From a virus, in the IMG/VR virus record IMGVR_UViG_3300009155_000106, positions 1 through 41,330 of that record: a stretch of DNA of 41,330 nucleotides; one strand, written 5' to 3'. The position numbers were made by a program, and so were the translations under genes. The notes below the pieces were generated by a model. It made no database searches, was not told the DNA's origin, and saw only the letters and a program-made list of their open reading frames with translations. Positions 40,313-41,330 of the stretch are shown piece by piece. Position 1 is the stretch's first letter; each line of letters opens with the position of its first letter.

Positions 40313-41330
40313 TTAGTCTCCAAATAGTCCTTCTAGTGTAGCAAATCCTGGGGATAAGTCAAATCCATTCTTGGAAAAACACCAAATATTCTCAATAAAG
40401 GTTGTGGTTAAATGTTCTTTAAGATCAGCAGCATCAACATTTTTTGGACGCTGCTTGATTCTCATTCCAATCTGACCATCAAATGTTCCACCAAGACTCT
40501 TGATATAATCTACCATCTGATCACATGTATTATATCGTTTACCATATACATGTGGATCCATGATATTAATCATCATCGCTCCATTGTCGGTAAGGGATTC
40601 ATAACACGCTTTCATTACTGGTGCGTAGAACTTATTCCACCAATTGTCATATTCGCTGTAACGAAACCAAGACTGTTTCCAATCATCTCCACCCTCATCA
40701 TATAGTTCAGTTGCAAAATATGGAGGAGATGTAAAGATACAATCATATTTATTAGCGCGAACAACATCAAGGATATCTTCAGCAGGAGCATTGTACACAA
40801 TCACTTCTTTACCAGAAGAACCAACGCAACGGAAAGCATCATAGAAATGCCCATTCACTTCTTTTTGAAAATCAGTGATAATTGGATCCTTACCACTGAT
40901 TAGTTTTTCATATGCAATACACTGATCCTTATATACACGAAATACACTTGGATTTGGATCTGTTCCCAGATACTGAGTCGCCTTTGATGTATAAAATCCT
41001 GCAAGGCGATCTCCCCACCCCATACTAAAATCAAGAACACGGAATTGATGAGCCTTTACCTTGAACTTAACAAAATCAAAGATTGTCTTTGCTACTTGTG
41101 GTTTAAACTGAGTAGCAACATATGCTCCAAGACGAAAGGATCCACGAATCTTTCCATGATTGATTCCACGATCTTCCATTCTCCAGAATGTCCAATTCAT
41201 TTTCTTGAGTAGGTCGGGAGAATACCAGTATTCATTTGGAGAAACAAATCCATGCGATCCGCAATCATAGCGATTGCGTTGATGATAGTAATTGCTAATG
41301 TCATTGAAATAATGACCAAATGAAATTACA
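40313..41330 (-). CDS. DNA methyltransferase (5' partial)
   Basis: The protein has S-adenosylmethionine motif I FSMGWGDRLAGF and catalytic motif IV TSPPYF, with the following DWWNKFYAPVMKACYESL region, as in beta-type N4-cytosine or N6-adenine DNA methyltransferases. The frame stays open from the internal ATG at 41200 to the window edge, and the upstream codons read as sensible protein (DCGSHGFVSPNEYWYSPDLL), so the true start lies outside the window. Roles could include protection from restriction or marking phage DNA. It is the most upstream gene seen of the replication block. Confidence 0.85.
   Translation of the reverse strand, partial: VISFGHYFNDISNYYHQRNRYDCGSHGFVSPNEYWYSPDLLKKMNWTFWRMEDRGINHGKIRGSFRLGAYVATQFKPQVAKTIFDFVKFKVKAHQFRVLDFSMGWGDRLAGFYTSKATQYLGTDPNPSVFRVYKDQCIAYEKLISGKDPIITDFQKEVNGHFYDAFRCVGSSGKEVIVYNAPAEDILDVVRANKYDCIFTSPPYFATELYDEGGDDWKQSWFRYSEYDNWWNKFYAPVMKACYESLTDNGAMMINIMDPHVYGKRYNTCDQMVDYIKSLGGTFDGQIGMRIKQRPKNVDAADLKEHLTTTFIENIWCFSKNGFDLSPGFATLEGLFGD

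Noticed and set aside
1-41330. CRISPR array or insertion sequence
   Set aside because: No regular repeat-spacer series and no transposase gene or terminal inverted repeats were seen; the repeats present are within genes or at terminators.

Overview
The window is a 41.3-kb piece of a large, T4-like myovirus (tailed phage) genome, AT-rich, with almost all genes on the minus strand. The case for T4 relatedness is the replication block at the right (family B polymerase, UvsX recombinase, gp41-type helicase, gp61-type primase) together with late promoters of the T4 form TATAAATA. Both outer genes run off the window: the VWA gene at the left edge and the DNA methyltransferase at the right edge. The host is not identified. 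A lipoprotein signal, a phage-encoded outer-membrane-type beta-barrel and a secreted dockerin protein suggest a diderm host. The dockerin style resembles those common in Planctomycetota, but that is only an inference.

Layout. 1-1276 (+): VWA/CobT-like protein, then a convergent intergenic region rich in hairpins. 1456-20025 (-): a long late block of virion or internal-head candidates with a holin/lipoprotein-like pair, a muramidase-like protein, a 1019-aa multidomain protein and a short early-type cassette (exonuclease plus DNA-binding protein). 20.1-21.4 kb: a strand-switch zone with small genes, hairpins, late promoters and a RuvC-like resolvase. 21.4-23.7 kb (+): two low-complexity, probably structural proteins. 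23.8-29.2 kb (-): a 1136-aa unknown protein, a staphylococcal-type nuclease, the secreted dockerin protein and the outer-membrane protein. 29.2-41.3 kb (-): class II ribonucleotide reductase, ThyX, primase, helicase, UvsX, a DNA polymerase split into two genes with a cassette of tRNAs and small genes between them, an NTP-pyrophosphatase-like protein and a DNA methyltransferase.

How it fits together. The right part makes and copies DNA: nucleotide synthesis by RNR and ThyX, then replication and recombination. The left part appears to make virion components. Its most striking feature is a recurring N-terminus, of the type MKTFKEILAE/A or MITFKQYINE/G, on about a dozen otherwise unrelated proteins. 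This matches the T4 capsid-targeting sequence, which ends in the prohead-protease site (I/L)-x-E. I infer that the phage packs an unusually large set of cargo proteins into its head, including a muramidase-like enzyme, a HEAT-like repeat protein and a ligase-like protein.

Regulation. Late promoters TATAAATA (or CATAAATA) precede many virion genes, and three sigma-70-like promoters precede cassettes. Several promoters lie so close to the start codon (often exactly 6 nt) that the mRNAs should be leaderless. No stretch over 300 bases lacks a gene.
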